A DNA stretch of 64,000 nt from Citrobacter youngae (GTDB taxonomy: Bacteria; Pseudomonadota; Gammaproteobacteria; Enterobacterales; Enterobacteriaceae). Below are positions 37,264 through 49,037 of this stretch, one piece after another; the stretch's first letter is position 1; every line of letters starts with the position of its first letter. Under the pieces are notes generated by a model. The model was not told the origin of the DNA. It ran no database searches and was given only the letters and a program-made list of their open reading frames with translations. A program made the position numbers and the translations under genes. The stretch lies in NCBI RefSeq assembly GCF_003818115.1, contig NZ_RPOI01000003.1, positions 205,380-269,379 on the forward strand, read 5' to 3'.

Positions 37264-37299
37264 GGGAAATCCCGGCGTCACTACGTTAGGCCGGGCTAC
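37264..37299 (+). repeat. left copy of a 36-bp direct repeat (REP-type) flanking the cassette
   Basis: GGGAAATCCCGGCGTCACTA... matches the copy at 38563-38598 at 35 of 36 positions (A versus G at one site). The end CGTTAGGCCGGGCTAC pairs with TAGCCCGGAC at 37230-37239, so it is also half of a REP-like palindrome just past mscM. Confidence 0.8.
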
Positions 37300-37311
37300 C
37301 AGACTATTGGA

Positions 37312-37626
37312 TTACAGGCAGAACTGGTATCGCAGGAAGAAGCGCCATAGCCAAAAGCAAACCAATACCGTCACCGTCAGTAACTGCCAGAAACTACGCT
37401 GCTTCCTGTATGCAATGACATAGATATAGGGAATAAAAAGCGGGAGCGTGAAGATAATACCAGCATCACGGATATCATCACTTTCAACATAGGTCATCAG
37501 GTCACAAATATTATTAACCCCCAGCCCATCGATAAACCACTCTTTATCCTGGGTAGAGAAAATAATAATCAGAACGAAACTTACTGTTCCCCAGATAACA
37601 TTCAGCGATATGGCTTTCGAATTCAT
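37312..37626 (-). CDS. yjeO: small inner-membrane protein, YjeO-like
   Basis: A 104-residue hydrophobic protein with three predicted membrane helices (about residues 7-24, 55-72, 78-97) and a soluble loop rich in acidic residues between the first two. Length and position next to mscM fit E. coli yjeO (DUF2645), recognised from memory, so the symbol is provisional. The ATG follows a GGAGGATGA site and begins immediately after the stop of the upstream lysozyme-like gene, indicating an operon. Role unknown; pairing with a cell-wall enzyme makes an immunity or accessory function conceivable, which is inference. Confidence 0.7.
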   Translation of the reverse strand: MNSKAISLNVIWGTVSFVLIIIFSTQDKEWFIDGLGVNNICDLMTYVESDDIRDAGIIFTLPLFIPYIYVIAYRKQRSFWQLLTVTVLVCFWLWRFFLRYQFCL

Positions 37627-38339
37627 TCATCCTCCTCGCATAATTTCCATTATTGCTGTCTTTTTCTCAATAATTCGCCGCCCATACTCACTGTATTCAC
37701 GCTGTTTAGTACCAACCGGAGCAGAAATAGAATCAGTAATGCTTTGAATTTCTCGTTGGGTACCACGATTATATCTTGAGCCAATAATAATAATTTGCTC
37801 ATCGGTAAGATGAGCAGTATCTTTCCCAGGGTAACTTAACATAATAAGATCGCGCAAATGAAACGCGACAACCCGAATATTAAAGCGATTATCCAGCAGA
37901 CAATTCGATAGCTGAAACTGCTCAAAAGAGGTCAACTTATCGGGCCTGATGCCCATCGTGCTAGCGGCCACACCCAGCTGTATTGCGATAGAACCAACTG
38001 AAGTAGCATTAGATAAGGCCTTATCCTCCCTTCGCGAGATAGTTTCCAGAATTTGTCTGACTTGTAATACACCCACTGACTTAAATCTTTCTGGCGTCCC
38101 CCCACCTCTGCTGCAGCGACACCAGCCAACAACAATAGAGGGATTTGGGCTTCCTCAGCCGATTTTTTTAGCATATTTCTATGATAAACTAACCATGCTG
38201 TTTTATATATCCATAAATGTGCAGTCCCTGTATCAAAACGCCAATTTGTTGGAAGAGTTTTCCAACGAAGAAAATCCACACCATTCCAATGTGGAAAACC
38301 ATAGCTATCGACTTTACAGAAAATAACCGAATCACGCAT
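37627..38339 (-). pseudogene. frameshifted lysozyme/lytic-transglycosylase-like gene
   Basis: Two overlapping frames together encode a protein of about 237 residues. The first starts MRDSVIFCKVDSYGF at 38339, with AAGGAC upstream, and holds IPLLLLAGVAAAEVGG, resembling the catalytic-glutamate helix of goose-lysozyme/SLT enzymes (Glu78). The second continues TPERFKSVGVLQVRQ and contains GSRYNRGT, like the RYN-G motif of transglycosylases. The break is at six C residues (38098-38103; G on the coding strand): a seventh would restore the frame. No signal peptide. Inactivation, a variable G tract and sequencing error are all possible. It is cotranscribed with the membrane-protein gene downstream. 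Family assignment is by motif only. Confidence 0.65.
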
Positions 38340-38562
38340 GTCACTGTCCTTAGCTTAAAAGATAAGTAAACCACTGGATACTACATTAAGCGAGAAACAG
38401 AAACATAAAATATCAAAAACATTTAAAGCAATTGATTAAAGATATAATTCACAGTAAATAGCATTTATCTAAAAAATAATTACAACACTAATCTATCGTC
38501 CATAAATACCATATTATTTATGGACGATGTGTATGAGTAATAACGTCGCTAACACTCGCACC

Positions 38563-38598
38563 GGGAAATCCCGGCGTCACTGCGTTAGGCCGGGCTAC
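38563..38598 (+). repeat. right copy of the 36-bp direct repeat flanking the cassette
   Basis: Identical to 37264-37299 except for one base. Together the copies bracket the lysozyme-like/membrane-protein cassette and its upstream region (1.3 kb). Confidence 0.8.
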
Positions 38599-38608
38599 AG
38601 TGTGGGTC

Positions 38609-38690
38609 TTGTAGGCCTGATAAGCGTAGCGCCATCAGGCAATTCGATGCTGATTGCCGGATGGCTGCATTGCCTTATCCGGCCTACAAC
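38609..38690. repeat. BIME with two REP units downstream of yjeM
   Basis: TGTAGGCCTGATAAGCG...CGCCATCAGGCAAT (38609-38643) and TTGCCGGATGGC...GCCTTATCCGGCCTAC (38654-38687) are two REP palindromes in tandem, ending 12 bp before the yjeM stop. Confidence 0.85.
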
Positions 38691-38698
38691 GGCCCAAT

Positions 38699-40201
38699 TT
38701 ACTCTGTCACCAGAACCGGCTGACGGTTAACGCGGCGACTGTAGTTCTGATAGATCGCCATCGCCAGCAGTGAGAAGAAGATCGGGCCACCGGTCATCCA
38801 CAATGCGCTGTTCCAGTCTCCGGCCTCGATCACTGGCTGAATAATGGTAAATACGTTGGCAAACGTCACCACCAGCACCACCATGCCTGTTGCCAGTAGC
38901 GTCGCCGCGCGGGTTTTAAAAATAACAAACGGTCTTTCCAACCCCACGCGGGATTTGAAGAATGGGAATGCCAGCGCCAGGAACAAATACGGCAGCGTCA
39001 TGGATACGTTCGCCATCAGGGTCAATTTGTTATAGAACGCTGAAGCCGTATCGCCGCCGAACGAAACCAGCAGGATAAACAGGCTTACCAGCAGACACTG
39101 CAACCACATTGCGGTCGTCGGCATCCCCACCGCATTCAGTTTGGTCATCGGCGCGGGCCACAATGCCTTCGGCGTACCCTGAATAATCGCTTTCAACGGC
39201 GAGTAGCTAAGGGTAAAAAAAGCACCGGTATAGGCAAGGAACATCGAAAGCCCGGTGATACGCGCGAACCATACGCCCATCACCATCGCGGTCTCAGGGG
39301 AAAGATGCAGCGCATTACCCAACGTCATCCCGAGGCTCTTCATCAGGATATAAGTAATATTGCCGAGGTTGACCGAGCTATTACTTAATACCTGCTGCCA
39401 GTTGGTGCTAACGCCCCATAAAAAGATGGCCAGTGAATAACCAACAGAAATGACAATAGCGGCAAAAACAATGCCTTTAGCAAAGTTCTTTTCTGGTTTT
39501 TCCGTTTTATCAACTAATCCACCCACGGCCTCTATTCCGCCGTAAGCAAAAATGGCGAATACCACAAATGACAGCATGGACAGACCGGACTGATATCCCG
39601 GATTAGGCGAGGAGATAAAATTAAGATTCTGAGCAAAGTGGCCACCAGTTAATAACAAAATAGCGACACTCACTAACAACAGAACTAAATTAAGACACAT
39701 TACGGCAATTCCGCCTACTGCCGTAATACGGGCAATCTTATTAATACCCCGGGATGCCACGCAGGTCACCAGAATCATCCAGCCAACGGCGAGCAGTCCG
39801 ACGACTTGCGTAGGCTCAAGCCCCGCGATACGCCAGTGCTGGGTCATGTCTGCGCCAAATAAGAAGGTTGAAAAAGGTACCCAGACTTTCGCGGCAGTAC
39901 TGACCATCCAGATAACATAGGAGGAGAACCACATAAAGGTGCCGATAAAGGCATAGCGAGGTCCAACGCTATTATTCATCCACGAATAGATTCCGCCCTC
40001 TTCTTTCCGATAGGCGGAACCCATTTCCGCCATCATTAAAGCAAATGGAATAAAGAATAATAATGCAGAAAATACATACCATGGAATAGCACTGTATCCC
40101 ATTAAATAGAAAGCCGAAGGGCTATTGGCAAATCCAAAAACTGACGTAAATATCATAAGGATGAGACCTGGCAGGCTCATCTTCTTTATTGTTTGGGTCA
40201 T
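38699..40201 (-). CDS. yjeM: APC-family amino-acid permease YjeM
   Basis: A 500-residue transporter with about twelve membrane segments, starting MTQTIKKMSLPGLILMIFTSVFGFANSPSAF. The FTSVFGF segment in helix 1 corresponds to the substrate-binding break of APC permeases; the EEGGIYSW segment is typical of the glutamate:GABA antiporter-like branch. Substrate not established. It lies downstream of epmA on the same strand, beyond a terminator. Confidence 0.92.
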   Translation of the reverse strand: MTQTIKKMSLPGLILMIFTSVFGFANSPSAFYLMGYSAIPWYVFSALLFFIPFALMMAEMGSAYRKEEGGIYSWMNNSVGPRYAFIGTFMWFSSYVIWMVSTAAKVWVPFSTFLFGADMTQHWRIAGLEPTQVVGLLAVGWMILVTCVASRGINKIARITAVGGIAVMCLNLVLLLVSVAILLLTGGHFAQNLNFISSPNPGYQSGLSMLSFVVFAIFAYGGIEAVGGLVDKTEKPEKNFAKGIVFAAIVISVGYSLAIFLWGVSTNWQQVLSNSSVNLGNITYILMKSLGMTLGNALHLSPETAMVMGVWFARITGLSMFLAYTGAFFTLSYSPLKAIIQGTPKALWPAPMTKLNAVGMPTTAMWLQCLLVSLFILLVSFGGDTASAFYNKLTLMANVSMTLPYLFLALAFPFFKSRVGLERPFVIFKTRAATLLATGMVVLVVTFANVFTIIQPVIEAGDWNSALWMTGGPIFFSLLAMAIYQNYSRRVNRQPVLVTE

Positions 40202-40357
40202 TCAACCATCCCTTACTCTGGCAAGCGTTTCGCAAACGCCGCTCACCGATTGGCACCGCTCTCTTTGCAGAGTTCAGCAATTAAAAATCAACACAGAATT
40301 GATACCTAAACGATATCAGATATCCAGATATAAATTGTGGCCATTAGAGGGAAAGTG

Positions 40358-40398
40358 AAAAAATGTGCTACAAAGTGGCGGTTTTATCGCCACTTTGT
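40358..40398 (-). terminator. probable terminator of epmA
   Basis: The perfect 11-bp stem ACAAAGTGGCG/CGCCACTTTGT (40370-40398, seven-base loop) is followed on the minus strand, after six bases, by six T residues. It lies 20 bp past the epmA stop. Confidence 0.75.
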
Positions 40399-40417
40399 AT
40401 TGTAGAGGGATAACCCG

Positions 40418-41395
40418 TTATGCACGATCGACGGTAAAGGCGATAACGTCAGCCAGACTCTCAGCGCCCAGCGCCAGCATCACCAGACGGTCAACACCCA
40501 GCGCCACGCCAGAGCAATCCGGCATCCCAACCTTCAACGCTTCAAGCAGGTTGGTGTCAATGGGCTGCTGCGGCAGGCCGCGCGCGGCACGTTTACGATT
40601 ATCCTGCTCGAATCGTTGCTGCTGTTCACGTGCATCAGTCAACTCATGGAAACCATTCGCTAGCTCAATACCTTTGTAATAAACCTCGAAACGCTCAGCC
40701 ACGCGATGATCTTCGGTACTGATTTGTGCCAGTGACGCCTGACTGGCCGGGAAATGGTACACAAACGTTGGTTTGTCTTTGCCAATATGTGGCTCAACGC
40801 CCATTGTAAACAGCAGTTGCAGCAAGGTATCCCGGTCCTCTTCAGTATCCGCGATATTGCTGAGATCCAGCTTCGCCGCCACTTCCCGCAGTTGGGTTTT
40901 ATCCGCAGACAGCGGGTCAATCTCCAGATGACGCTGGAAAGCTTGCTGGTAAGAAAGGCTTTCGGCAGGTGAACAATCCAGCACTTGCTGCAGCAAATCA
41001 TCCACTTCGTTCATCAGGCGATACATGTCGTAGTGTGGGCGATACCACTCAAGCATGGTGAACTCAGGATTATGATGACGTCCCATCTCTTCATTACGGA
41101 AGCTGCGACATAGCTGATACACCGGGCCACATCCTGCGACCAGCAGGCGCTTCATATGGTATTCCGGGCTGGTCATTAAATAGAGGTTCATCCCCTGGGA
41201 ATGACCAGGGCCAACGAAACGCGTTTCGAACGGGAACAGGTGGATGTCCGTTACCGTCGCCTGACTCATGCAAGGTGTCTCAACCTCAAGCACTCCACGA
41301 TCGGCAAAAAAGCGACGAATCTCCGCTATAATTGCTGCACGTTTTAACAAATTGGGGATGGACGCGCTCGGCTGCCAGGTTGCCGTTTCGCTCAT
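40418..41395 (-). CDS. epmA: EF-P--(R)-beta-lysine ligase
   Basis: A 325-residue paralogue of class II lysyl-tRNA synthetase that lacks the anticodon-binding domain. It ligates (R)-beta-lysine, made by EpmB, onto Lys34 of EF-P. Class II motifs are visible: [14 protein letters not shown] with [20 protein letters not shown] (motif 2) and [15 protein letters not shown] (motif 3). The ATG at 41395 ([10 protein letters not shown]) follows GGAG. Divergent from frdA. Confidence 0.97.
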   Translation of the reverse strand: MSETATWQPSASIPNLLKRAAIIAEIRRFFADRGVLEVETPCMSQATVTDIHLFPFETRFVGPGHSQGMNLYLMTSPEYHMKRLLVAGCGPVYQLCRSFRNEEMGRHHNPEFTMLEWYRPHYDMYRLMNEVDDLLQQVLDCSPAESLSYQQAFQRHLEIDPLSADKTQLREVAAKLDLSNIADTEEDRDTLLQLLFTMGVEPHIGKDKPTFVYHFPASQASLAQISTEDHRVAERFEVYYKGIELANGFHELTDAREQQQRFEQDNRKRAARGLPQQPIDTNLLEALKVGMPDCSGVALGVDRLVMLALGAESLADVIAFTVDRA

Positions 41396-41719
41396 GGTTG
41401 TTTCTCCGATTTCAGACAAGGGCACGAAGTCTACTCGTATCGCGCTAGCGAGACAAATTTCACGCGGGAATAATAAACACTGGCTGACGGGTAAAAAAAG
41501 CAACATTGGGTGGTTTAGTAATTAAATTAATCAAATTCAATGATAATTCAGCCCTCTGATACGCTAAAAAAATCGAACACGTCAAATTTCCCTCACATCC
41601 CTAAGACTATACTATTGTACCTATAAAGGAGCAGTGGAAACGCGTTCATAACCTGTTTGAATCCGATTAAGCATCTGAATTCGGGCGGGGATGAAATAAC
41701 AACAATCTGGAGGAATGTC
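41396..41719 (+). promoter_or_regulatory. frdABCD control region with FNR site and promoter
   Basis: In this 324-bp gap an FNR-like box TCGAA-N4-TCAAA (41573-41586) lies about 41 bp upstream of the predicted start of transcription, behind the -10 TATACT (41608-41613). This is the class II geometry known for E. coli frd, which FNR activates anaerobically and NarL represses. Sequence around the -10 is nearly the same as in E. coli. The left half, toward epmA, shows nothing distinctive. Confidence 0.8.
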
Positions 41720-43510
41720 GTGCAAACCTTTCAAGCCGATCTTGCCATTATAGGCGCCGGTGGCGCGGGATTGCGTGCAGCAATTGCTGCCGCACAAGCA
41801 AATCCCAACGCTAAAATCGCACTGATCTCAAAAGTGTACCCAATGCGCAGCCATACCGTTGCTGCCGAAGGCGGCTCTGCTGCTGTCGCGCAGGATCATG
41901 ACAGCTTTGACTACCATTTTCACGATACGGTAGCAGGCGGAGACTGGCTGTGTGAGCAGGATGTCGTGGATTACTTTGTCCACCACTGCCCAACTGAAAT
42001 GACGCAACTGGAACAATGGGGCTGCCCATGGAGCCGCCGTGAAGACGGTAGCGTCAACGTACGTCGCTTCGGCGGCATGAAAATCGAGCGTACCTGGTTT
42101 GCCGCGGATAAAACCGGCTTCCACATGCTGCATACGCTGTTCCAAACTTCTTTGCAGTTCCCGCAAATTCAGCGCTTTGATGAACACTTCGTTCTGGATA
42201 TCCTGGTGGACGACGGTCATGCTCGCGGCCTGGTCGCCATGAACATGATGGAAGGCACCCTGGTACAAATCCGTGCTAACGCAGTCGTGATGGCAACGGG
42301 CGGCGCGGGTCGTGTTTACCGTTACAACACCAACGGCGGCATCGTAACCGGCGACGGTATGGGCATGGCGCTGAGCCACGGCGTTCCGCTGCGTGATATG
42401 GAATTCGTTCAGTATCACCCAACAGGTCTGCCTGGTTCCGGTATCCTGATGACTGAAGGCTGCCGTGGTGAAGGTGGTATTCTGGTCAACAAAAATGGCT
42501 ACCGTTATCTGCAAGACTACGGCATGGGTCCAGAAACTCCGCTGGGCGAGCCGAAAAACAAATACATGGAACTCGGTCCGCGTGACAAAGTTTCTCAGGC
42601 TTTCTGGCACGAATGGCGTAAAGGCAACACCATCTCCACCCCACGTGGCGATGTTGTTCACCTCGACCTGCGCCATCTCGGCGAGAAAAAACTGCTCGAA
42701 CGTTTACCGTTCATCTGCGAACTGGCGAAAGCCTACGTGGGTGTCGATCCGGTTAAAGAACCGATCCCGGTACGCCCGACCGCACACTACACCATGGGCG
42801 GTATCGAAACCGATCAGCACTGCGAAACCCGTATTAAAGGTCTGTTCGCGGTGGGTGAATGTTCCTCTGTTGGTCTGCACGGCGCTAACCGTCTGGGCTC
42901 TAACTCCCTGGCGGAACTGGTGGTCTTCGGTCGTATGGCCGGTGAACAAGCTGCGGAACGCGCTGCAACAGCTGGCGCTGCAAACAGTGCCGCTCTTGAT
43001 GCACAGGTTGCTGGCGTTGAAAAACGTCTGAAAGATCTGGTTAACCAGGAAGGTAACGAAAACTGGTCTAAGATCCGTGACGAAATGGGTATCTCCATGG
43101 AAGAAGGTTGCGGCATCTACCGTACACCGGAACTCATGCAGAAAACCGTTGATAAGCTGGCGGAACTGCAGGAGCGCTTCAAGCGCGTACGTATCACTGA
43201 TACTTCCAGCGTATTCAACACCGACCTGCTGTACACCATTGAACTGGGTCACGGCCTGAACGTTGCCGAATGTATGGCGCACTCCGCGCTGGCACGTAAA
43301 GAATCCCGCGGCGCGCACCAGCGTCTGGATGAAGGCTGCACCGAGCGTGACGACGTGAACTTCCTCAAACATACCCTCGCCTTCCGCGATGCTGACGGCA
43401 CGACTCGCCTGGAATACAGCGACGTGAAAATCACCACTCTGCCACCGGCTAAACGTGTTTACGGTGGCGAAGCGGAAGCAGCCGATAAGAAGGAGAAGGC
43501 GAATGGCTGA
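41720..43510 (+). CDS. frdA: fumarate reductase flavoprotein subunit
   Basis: A 596-residue catalytic subunit reducing fumarate to succinate in anaerobic respiration. It has the FAD-binding [11 protein letters not shown] motif at the N terminus, the covalent-FAD histidine in [11 protein letters not shown] (His45), and substrate-binding HPTGLPGSG and [10 protein letters not shown] segments. GTG start at 41720 behind GGAGG. A slightly shorter C-terminal tail than E. coli (602) ends ADKKEKANG. Overlaps frdB by 8 bp. Confidence 0.98.
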   Translation: MQTFQADLAIIGAGGAGLRAAIAAAQANPNAKIALISKVYPMRSHTVAAEGGSAAVAQDHDSFDYHFHDTVAGGDWLCEQDVVDYFVHHCPTEMTQLEQWGCPWSRREDGSVNVRRFGGMKIERTWFAADKTGFHMLHTLFQTSLQFPQIQRFDEHFVLDILVDDGHARGLVAMNMMEGTLVQIRANAVVMATGGAGRVYRYNTNGGIVTGDGMGMALSHGVPLRDMEFVQYHPTGLPGSGILMTEGCRGEGGILVNKNGYRYLQDYGMGPETPLGEPKNKYMELGPRDKVSQAFWHEWRKGNTISTPRGDVVHLDLRHLGEKKLLERLPFICELAKAYVGVDPVKEPIPVRPTAHYTMGGIETDQHCETRIKGLFAVGECSSVGLHGANRLGSNSLAELVVFGRMAGEQAAERAATAGAANSAALDAQVAGVEKRLKDLVNQEGNENWSKIRDEMGISMEEGCGIYRTPELMQKTVDKLAELQERFKRVRITDTSSVFNTDLLYTIELGHGLNVAECMAHSALARKESRGAHQRLDEGCTERDDVNFLKHTLAFRDADGTTRLEYSDVKITTLPPAKRVYGGEAEAADKKEKANG

Positions 43511-44237
43511 GTTGAAAAACCTGAAAGTTGAGGTGGTGCGCTATAACCCGGAAACCGATACCGCGCCGCACAGTGCTTTCTATGAAGTTCCTTATGATGA
43601 AACCACGTCTCTGCTGGATGCGTTGGGCTACATCAAAGATAACCTGGCACCAGACCTGAGCTATCGCTGGTCCTGCCGTATGGCAATTTGCGGCTCTTGC
43701 GGCATGATGGTCAACAACGTGCCGAAACTGGCGTGCAAAACCTTCCTGCGTGATTACACCAACGGTATGAAGGTTGAAGCGCTGGGCAACTTCCCGATTG
43801 AACGCGATCTGGTCGTCGATATGACGCACTTCATCGAAAGTCTGGAAGCGATCAAGCCGTATATCATTGGTAACCCGCGTACTCCGGATCAGGGTCCAAA
43901 CACCCAGACTCCGGCGCAGATGGCGAAATATCATCAGTTCTCCGGTTGCATCAACTGCGGTCTGTGCTACGCCGCGTGCCCGCAGTTCGGCCTGAACCCT
44001 GAGTTCATTGGACCGGCTGCGATTACGCTGGCGCATCGTTACAACGAAGATAGCCGCGACCACGGTAAGAAGGAGCGTATGGCTCAATTGAACAGCCCGA
44101 ACGGCGTCTGGACCTGTACTTTCGTGGGCTACTGCTCCGAAGTCTGCCCGAAACACGTCGATCCGGCTGCGGCCATTCAGCAGGGTAAAGTTGAAAGTTC
44201 AAAAGACTTTCTTATCGCTACCCTGAAACCACGCTAA
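43503..44237 (+). CDS. frdB: fumarate reductase iron-sulfur subunit
   Basis: A 244-residue electron-transfer subunit with a [2Fe-2S] motif ([14 protein letters not shown]...C) in the N-terminal ferredoxin domain and [4Fe-4S]/[3Fe-4S] motifs [12 protein letters not shown] and [11 protein letters not shown] in the C-terminal domain. It passes electrons from menaquinol, via FrdCD, to FrdA. The ATG at 43503 overlaps frdA. Confidence 0.98.
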   Translation: MAELKNLKVEVVRYNPETDTAPHSAFYEVPYDETTSLLDALGYIKDNLAPDLSYRWSCRMAICGSCGMMVNNVPKLACKTFLRDYTNGMKVEALGNFPIERDLVVDMTHFIESLEAIKPYIIGNPRTPDQGPNTQTPAQMAKYHQFSGCINCGLCYAACPQFGLNPEFIGPAAITLAHRYNEDSRDHGKKERMAQLNSPNGVWTCTFVGYCSEVCPKHVDPAAAIQQGKVESSKDFLIATLKPR

Positions 44238-44247
44238 GGAGTGCATG

Positions 44248-44643
44248 ATGACGACTAAACGCAAACCCTATGTGCGGCCGATGACGTCCACCTGGTGGAA
44301 AAAGCTGCCATTTTATCGCTTTTACATGCTGCGCGAAGGCACGGCAGTTCCGGCAGTCTGGTTCAGTATTGAACTGATTTTCGGCCTGTTTGCTCTGAAG
44401 CATGGTGCTGAGTCCTGGATGGGCTTTGTCGGCTTTTTGCAAAACCCGGTGGTGGTCATCCTCAACCTGGTTGTCCTGGCTGCAGCACTGCTGCATACCA
44501 AAACCTGGTTTGAGCTGGCACCGAAAGCCGCCAACATCATCGTAAAAGACGAAAAAATGGGGCCAGAGCCGATCATCAAAGGTCTCTGGGTAGTTACTGC
44601 GGTAGTGACCGTAGTCATACTGTATGTAGCCCTGTACTGGTAA
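44248..44643 (+). CDS. frdC: fumarate reductase membrane anchor subunit C
   Basis: A 131-residue three-helix membrane anchor that, with FrdD, binds menaquinol. Contains the conserved [14 protein letters not shown] with the quinone-site glutamate near residue 29. I chose the second of two tandem ATGs, which is six bases from AGGAG and gives the family length. Confidence 0.97.
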   Translation: MTTKRKPYVRPMTSTWWKKLPFYRFYMLREGTAVPAVWFSIELIFGLFALKHGAESWMGFVGFLQNPVVVILNLVVLAAALLHTKTWFELAPKAANIIVKDEKMGPEPIIKGLWVVTAVVTVVILYVALYW

Positions 44644-44653
44644 GGAGTCCGGG

Positions 44654-45013
44654 ATGATTAATCCAAATCCAAAACGCTCTGACGAACCTGTATTCTGGGG
44701 TCTGTTTGGTGCAGGTGGTATGTGGGGCGCAATCATTGCGCCGGTAGTGGTTCTGCTGGTTGGTATTATGCTGCCGCTGGGTCTGTTCCCGGGCGATGCG
44801 CTGAGCTATGAGCGCATTATGGCATTTGCCCAGAGCTTCATCGGACGCGCATTTCTGTTCCTGATGATCGTTCTGCCGCTGTGGTGTGGTTTACACCGTA
44901 TGCACCACGCTATGCATGACCTGAAAATCCACGTGCCTGCTGGCAAATGGGTATTCTACGGCCTGGCTGCTATCCTGACCGTTGTAACAGCGATTGGCAT
45001 TCTGACTATCTAA
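44654..45013 (+). CDS. frdD: fumarate reductase membrane anchor subunit D
   Basis: A 119-residue membrane anchor with three helices and the conserved [14 protein letters not shown] segment. It is the last gene of frdABCD, 10 bp after frdC, followed by a terminator at 45034-45060. Confidence 0.97.
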   Translation: MINPNPKRSDEPVFWGLFGAGGMWGAIIAPVVVLLVGIMLPLGLFPGDALSYERIMAFAQSFIGRAFLFLMIVLPLWCGLHRMHHAMHDLKIHVPAGKWVFYGLAAILTVVTAIGILTI

Positions 45014-45033
45014 TCGCAGTTGTTACCTATTAG

Positions 45034-45054
45034 GCCCGCCACTGGCGGGCCTTT

Positions 45055-45060
<6 letters not shown>
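45034..45060 (+). terminator. terminator of frdABCD
   Basis: A GGCCCGCC/GGCGGGCC stem with a three-base loop is followed by TTTTTATTT. In E. coli the equivalent hairpin is also the ampC attenuator; here ampR (minus strand) ends inside the T tract and separates it from ampC. Confidence 0.9.
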
Positions 45061-47207
<2,147 letters not shown>

Positions 47208-47300
47208 CCGGCGTTGAGGTCCGATCCGTCGGGCCTCCTTTCTTCCACTTCTTTTCCTGCTGTCATCTACACTTAACAAAAATACAGCAAGGAATATCCC

Positions 47301-47834
47301 ATGCGCATTCTGCCCGTTGTTGCTGCAGTTACGGCTGCATTTCTGGTTGTTGCCTGCAGTTCTCCTACACCGCCGAAAGGCGTTACCGTGGTGAATAACT
47401 TTGATGCCAAATGCTATCTGGGCACCTGGTATGAAATTGCGCGTTTCGACCATCGATTCGAACGTGGGCTGGAAAAAGTGACCGCAACCTACAGCCTGCG
47501 CGATGATGGTGGGATCAACGTCATCAACAAAGGCTATAACCCTGACAGGGAAATGTGGCAAAAAACGGAAGGCAAAGCCTATTTCACCGGCGATCCTGGC
47601 CGGGCTGCTCTTAAGGTCTCGTTCTTTGGCCCTTTCTATGGTGGGTATAACGTGATTGCTCTCGATAGGGAATATCGTCATGCGCTGGTCTGCGGCCCGG
47701 ATCGCGACTATCTGTGGATCCTCTCTCGCACCCCAACGATTTCAGATGAGATGAAACAGCAGATGCTGGCAGTCGCGACCCGGGAGGGATTTGAGGTGAA
47801 TAAGCTGATTTGGGTGAAACAGCCTGGCGCTTAG
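47301..47834 (+). CDS. blc: outer-membrane lipocalin lipoprotein
   Basis: A 177-residue lipoprotein (lipobox VVAC, Cys19) with the lipocalin motif [16 protein letters not shown]. Bacterial lipocalin binds lysophospholipids and is thought to help outer-membrane maintenance; the E. coli gene is RpoS-controlled. Downstream of ampC in the same orientation; its 3' end overlaps that of gdx (convergent) by 4 bp. Confidence 0.96.
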
Positions 47835-48148
47835 TGAGTGCTCAGCTTCAGACCAATAATGCCAGCAACGATCAGCCCAAGGCTCAGCAAACGCGCCGGG
47901 CTGGCAGATTCACCCAGCAGCAAAATCCCTGTAATGGCCGCCCCTACCGCGCCAATCCCGGTCCAGACGGCATAAGCCGTACCAACCGGTAGCGTTCTCA
48001 TCGCCCAGGAAAGCATAGCGATACTGACGATCATCGCCGCAATGGTGATAATACTTGGCGTTAAACGGGTAAAACCGTGGGTATATTTCAGACCAATAGC
48101 CCAGACAACTTCAAGCAGGCCCGCGATAAGTAAAACGATCCAGGACAT
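47831..48148 (-). CDS. gdx: guanidinium exporter, SMR family
   Basis: A 105-residue four-helix small multidrug resistance protein (SugE). The SugE branch is marked by [21 protein letters not shown], with the essential Glu13, and exports guanidinium in exchange for protons. The ATG at 48148 follows GGAG. A guanidine-II riboswitch lies in its 5' untranslated region (48165-48218), which supports the substrate assignment. Confidence 0.96.
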
Positions 48149-48164
48149 GACTGGCTCCAGTACA

Positions 48165-48218
48165 CAATGGGGCCGTCCCCGGGTGAAAGATGCGTTTGCA
48201 GGTCGTCCTGCAAAGCGG
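48165..48218 (-). ncRNA. guanidine-II (mini-ykkC) riboswitch
   Basis: On the minus strand two hairpins with ACGR tetraloops are seen: TTTGCAGG-ACGA-CCTGCAAA (48195-48214) and GGGG-ACGG-CCCC (48169-48180), separated by a short linker and ending about 20 nt before the gdx start. This is the defining architecture of the guanidine-II class, which turns on gdx when guanidinium is bound, by freeing the ribosome-binding site. Confidence 0.92.
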
Positions 48219-48407
48219 ATGTATGAAATGGCATTTTTGCCCGGGAGAAAATGAATTTCAACCTTTTTATTCATTGCTTACTTAAAGCAAGAATTAAGCC
48301 CAATTAGAGGCGTAGTTCCCGCATTTGGCTCACATTGGACTTCTCTATGATGAAGAGCTTTCTGAACTCAGAAAGCCATTTGATCCTCTTCTGAATGCGA
48401 AAGGTTT

Positions 48408-49007
48408 ATGCTTAAAATTTTAGTGATTGACCGGTGCCACTTCACCCGCACAGGGATAGAGGCCTTGCTTAATCATTCTGGTATGTTCAACTCTTCATTT
48501 CTGGTGTCAGGGATTAATAATCTGATGTTGGCTAAAGAGCATATTTTGCAGTGGAAGCCACATCTGGTAATCGCAGATTTATGTAGTTTTCTCAGCGATA
48601 TTCACTCCAGCCCCCCCATCGCACCATTTTTTATGAGCTGCGGCGCCATCCCACTGATTTTACTACAATCAGGCGACCGATCGCATAACCCAATCGATCC
48701 CCCTCACTCTGCCGTTCACTCGACATTGTCCAAACACATCGCGTTGCATGATCTTTCGCGCACGATCCAGAATGCACTACAGATCCGCCCCGTATTGGAT
48801 ACACCTAAAAATGCCACACCGCTGCTTACACCACAGGAAGAGAAGGTACTGTCGTTGTGGATGGATGGCGTTGATAACAATGCAATAGCCGCCGCGCTCT
48901 GCATTCATGGTAAGACGGTATACACCTATAAGCGAAATATCCGTATGAAGCTGCACCTGGGGAACCGCTTTTCACCGTTTCTCTCTCTACCTGAGAAGAT
49001 GAATTAA
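48408..49007 (+). CDS. ecnR: LuxR-type regulator next to entericidin genes
   Basis: A 199-residue protein with a degenerate receiver-like N-terminal domain (MLKILVIDRCHFTRTGIEALL, lacking a clear phospho-acceptor set) and a C-terminal LuxR/FixJ HTH (LTPQEEKVLSLWMDGVDNNAIAAAL, then KTVYTYKRNIRMKL, about residues 140-185). Position between sugE/gdx and ecnBA fits ecnR, described at this locus in C. freundii and absent from E. coli. It probably controls ecnB and ecnA, but targets cannot be read from sequence. Convergent with ecnB. Confidence 0.8.
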   Translation: MLKILVIDRCHFTRTGIEALLNHSGMFNSSFLVSGINNLMLAKEHILQWKPHLVIADLCSFLSDIHSSPPIAPFFMSCGAIPLILLQSGDRSHNPIDPPHSAVHSTLSKHIALHDLSRTIQNALQIRPVLDTPKNATPLLTPQEEKVLSLWMDGVDNNAIAAALCIHGKTVYTYKRNIRMKLHLGNRFSPFLSLPEKMN

Positions 49008-49031
49008 CGGTACGACGGTACGTCGTACCGT
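49007..49031. terminator. palindrome between convergent ecnR and ecnB
   Basis: Perfect 10-bp arms ACGGTACGAC and GTCGTACCGT enclose GGTAC, directly at the ecnR stop and 7 bp from the ecnB stop. There is no strong T tract; a bidirectional terminator is the likeliest role. Confidence 0.6.
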
Positions 49032-49037
49032 TCATCG

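Larger units (their letters stand above)
38340..38698. other. intergenic stretch: AT-rich promoter zone, then BIME
   Basis: The left part (38340-38526) is strongly AT-rich and probably holds the promoter of the lysozyme-like gene; no clear hexamers were chosen. The right part (38545-38690) is a mosaic of REP units downstream of yjeM. No gene is seen. Confidence 0.6.
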
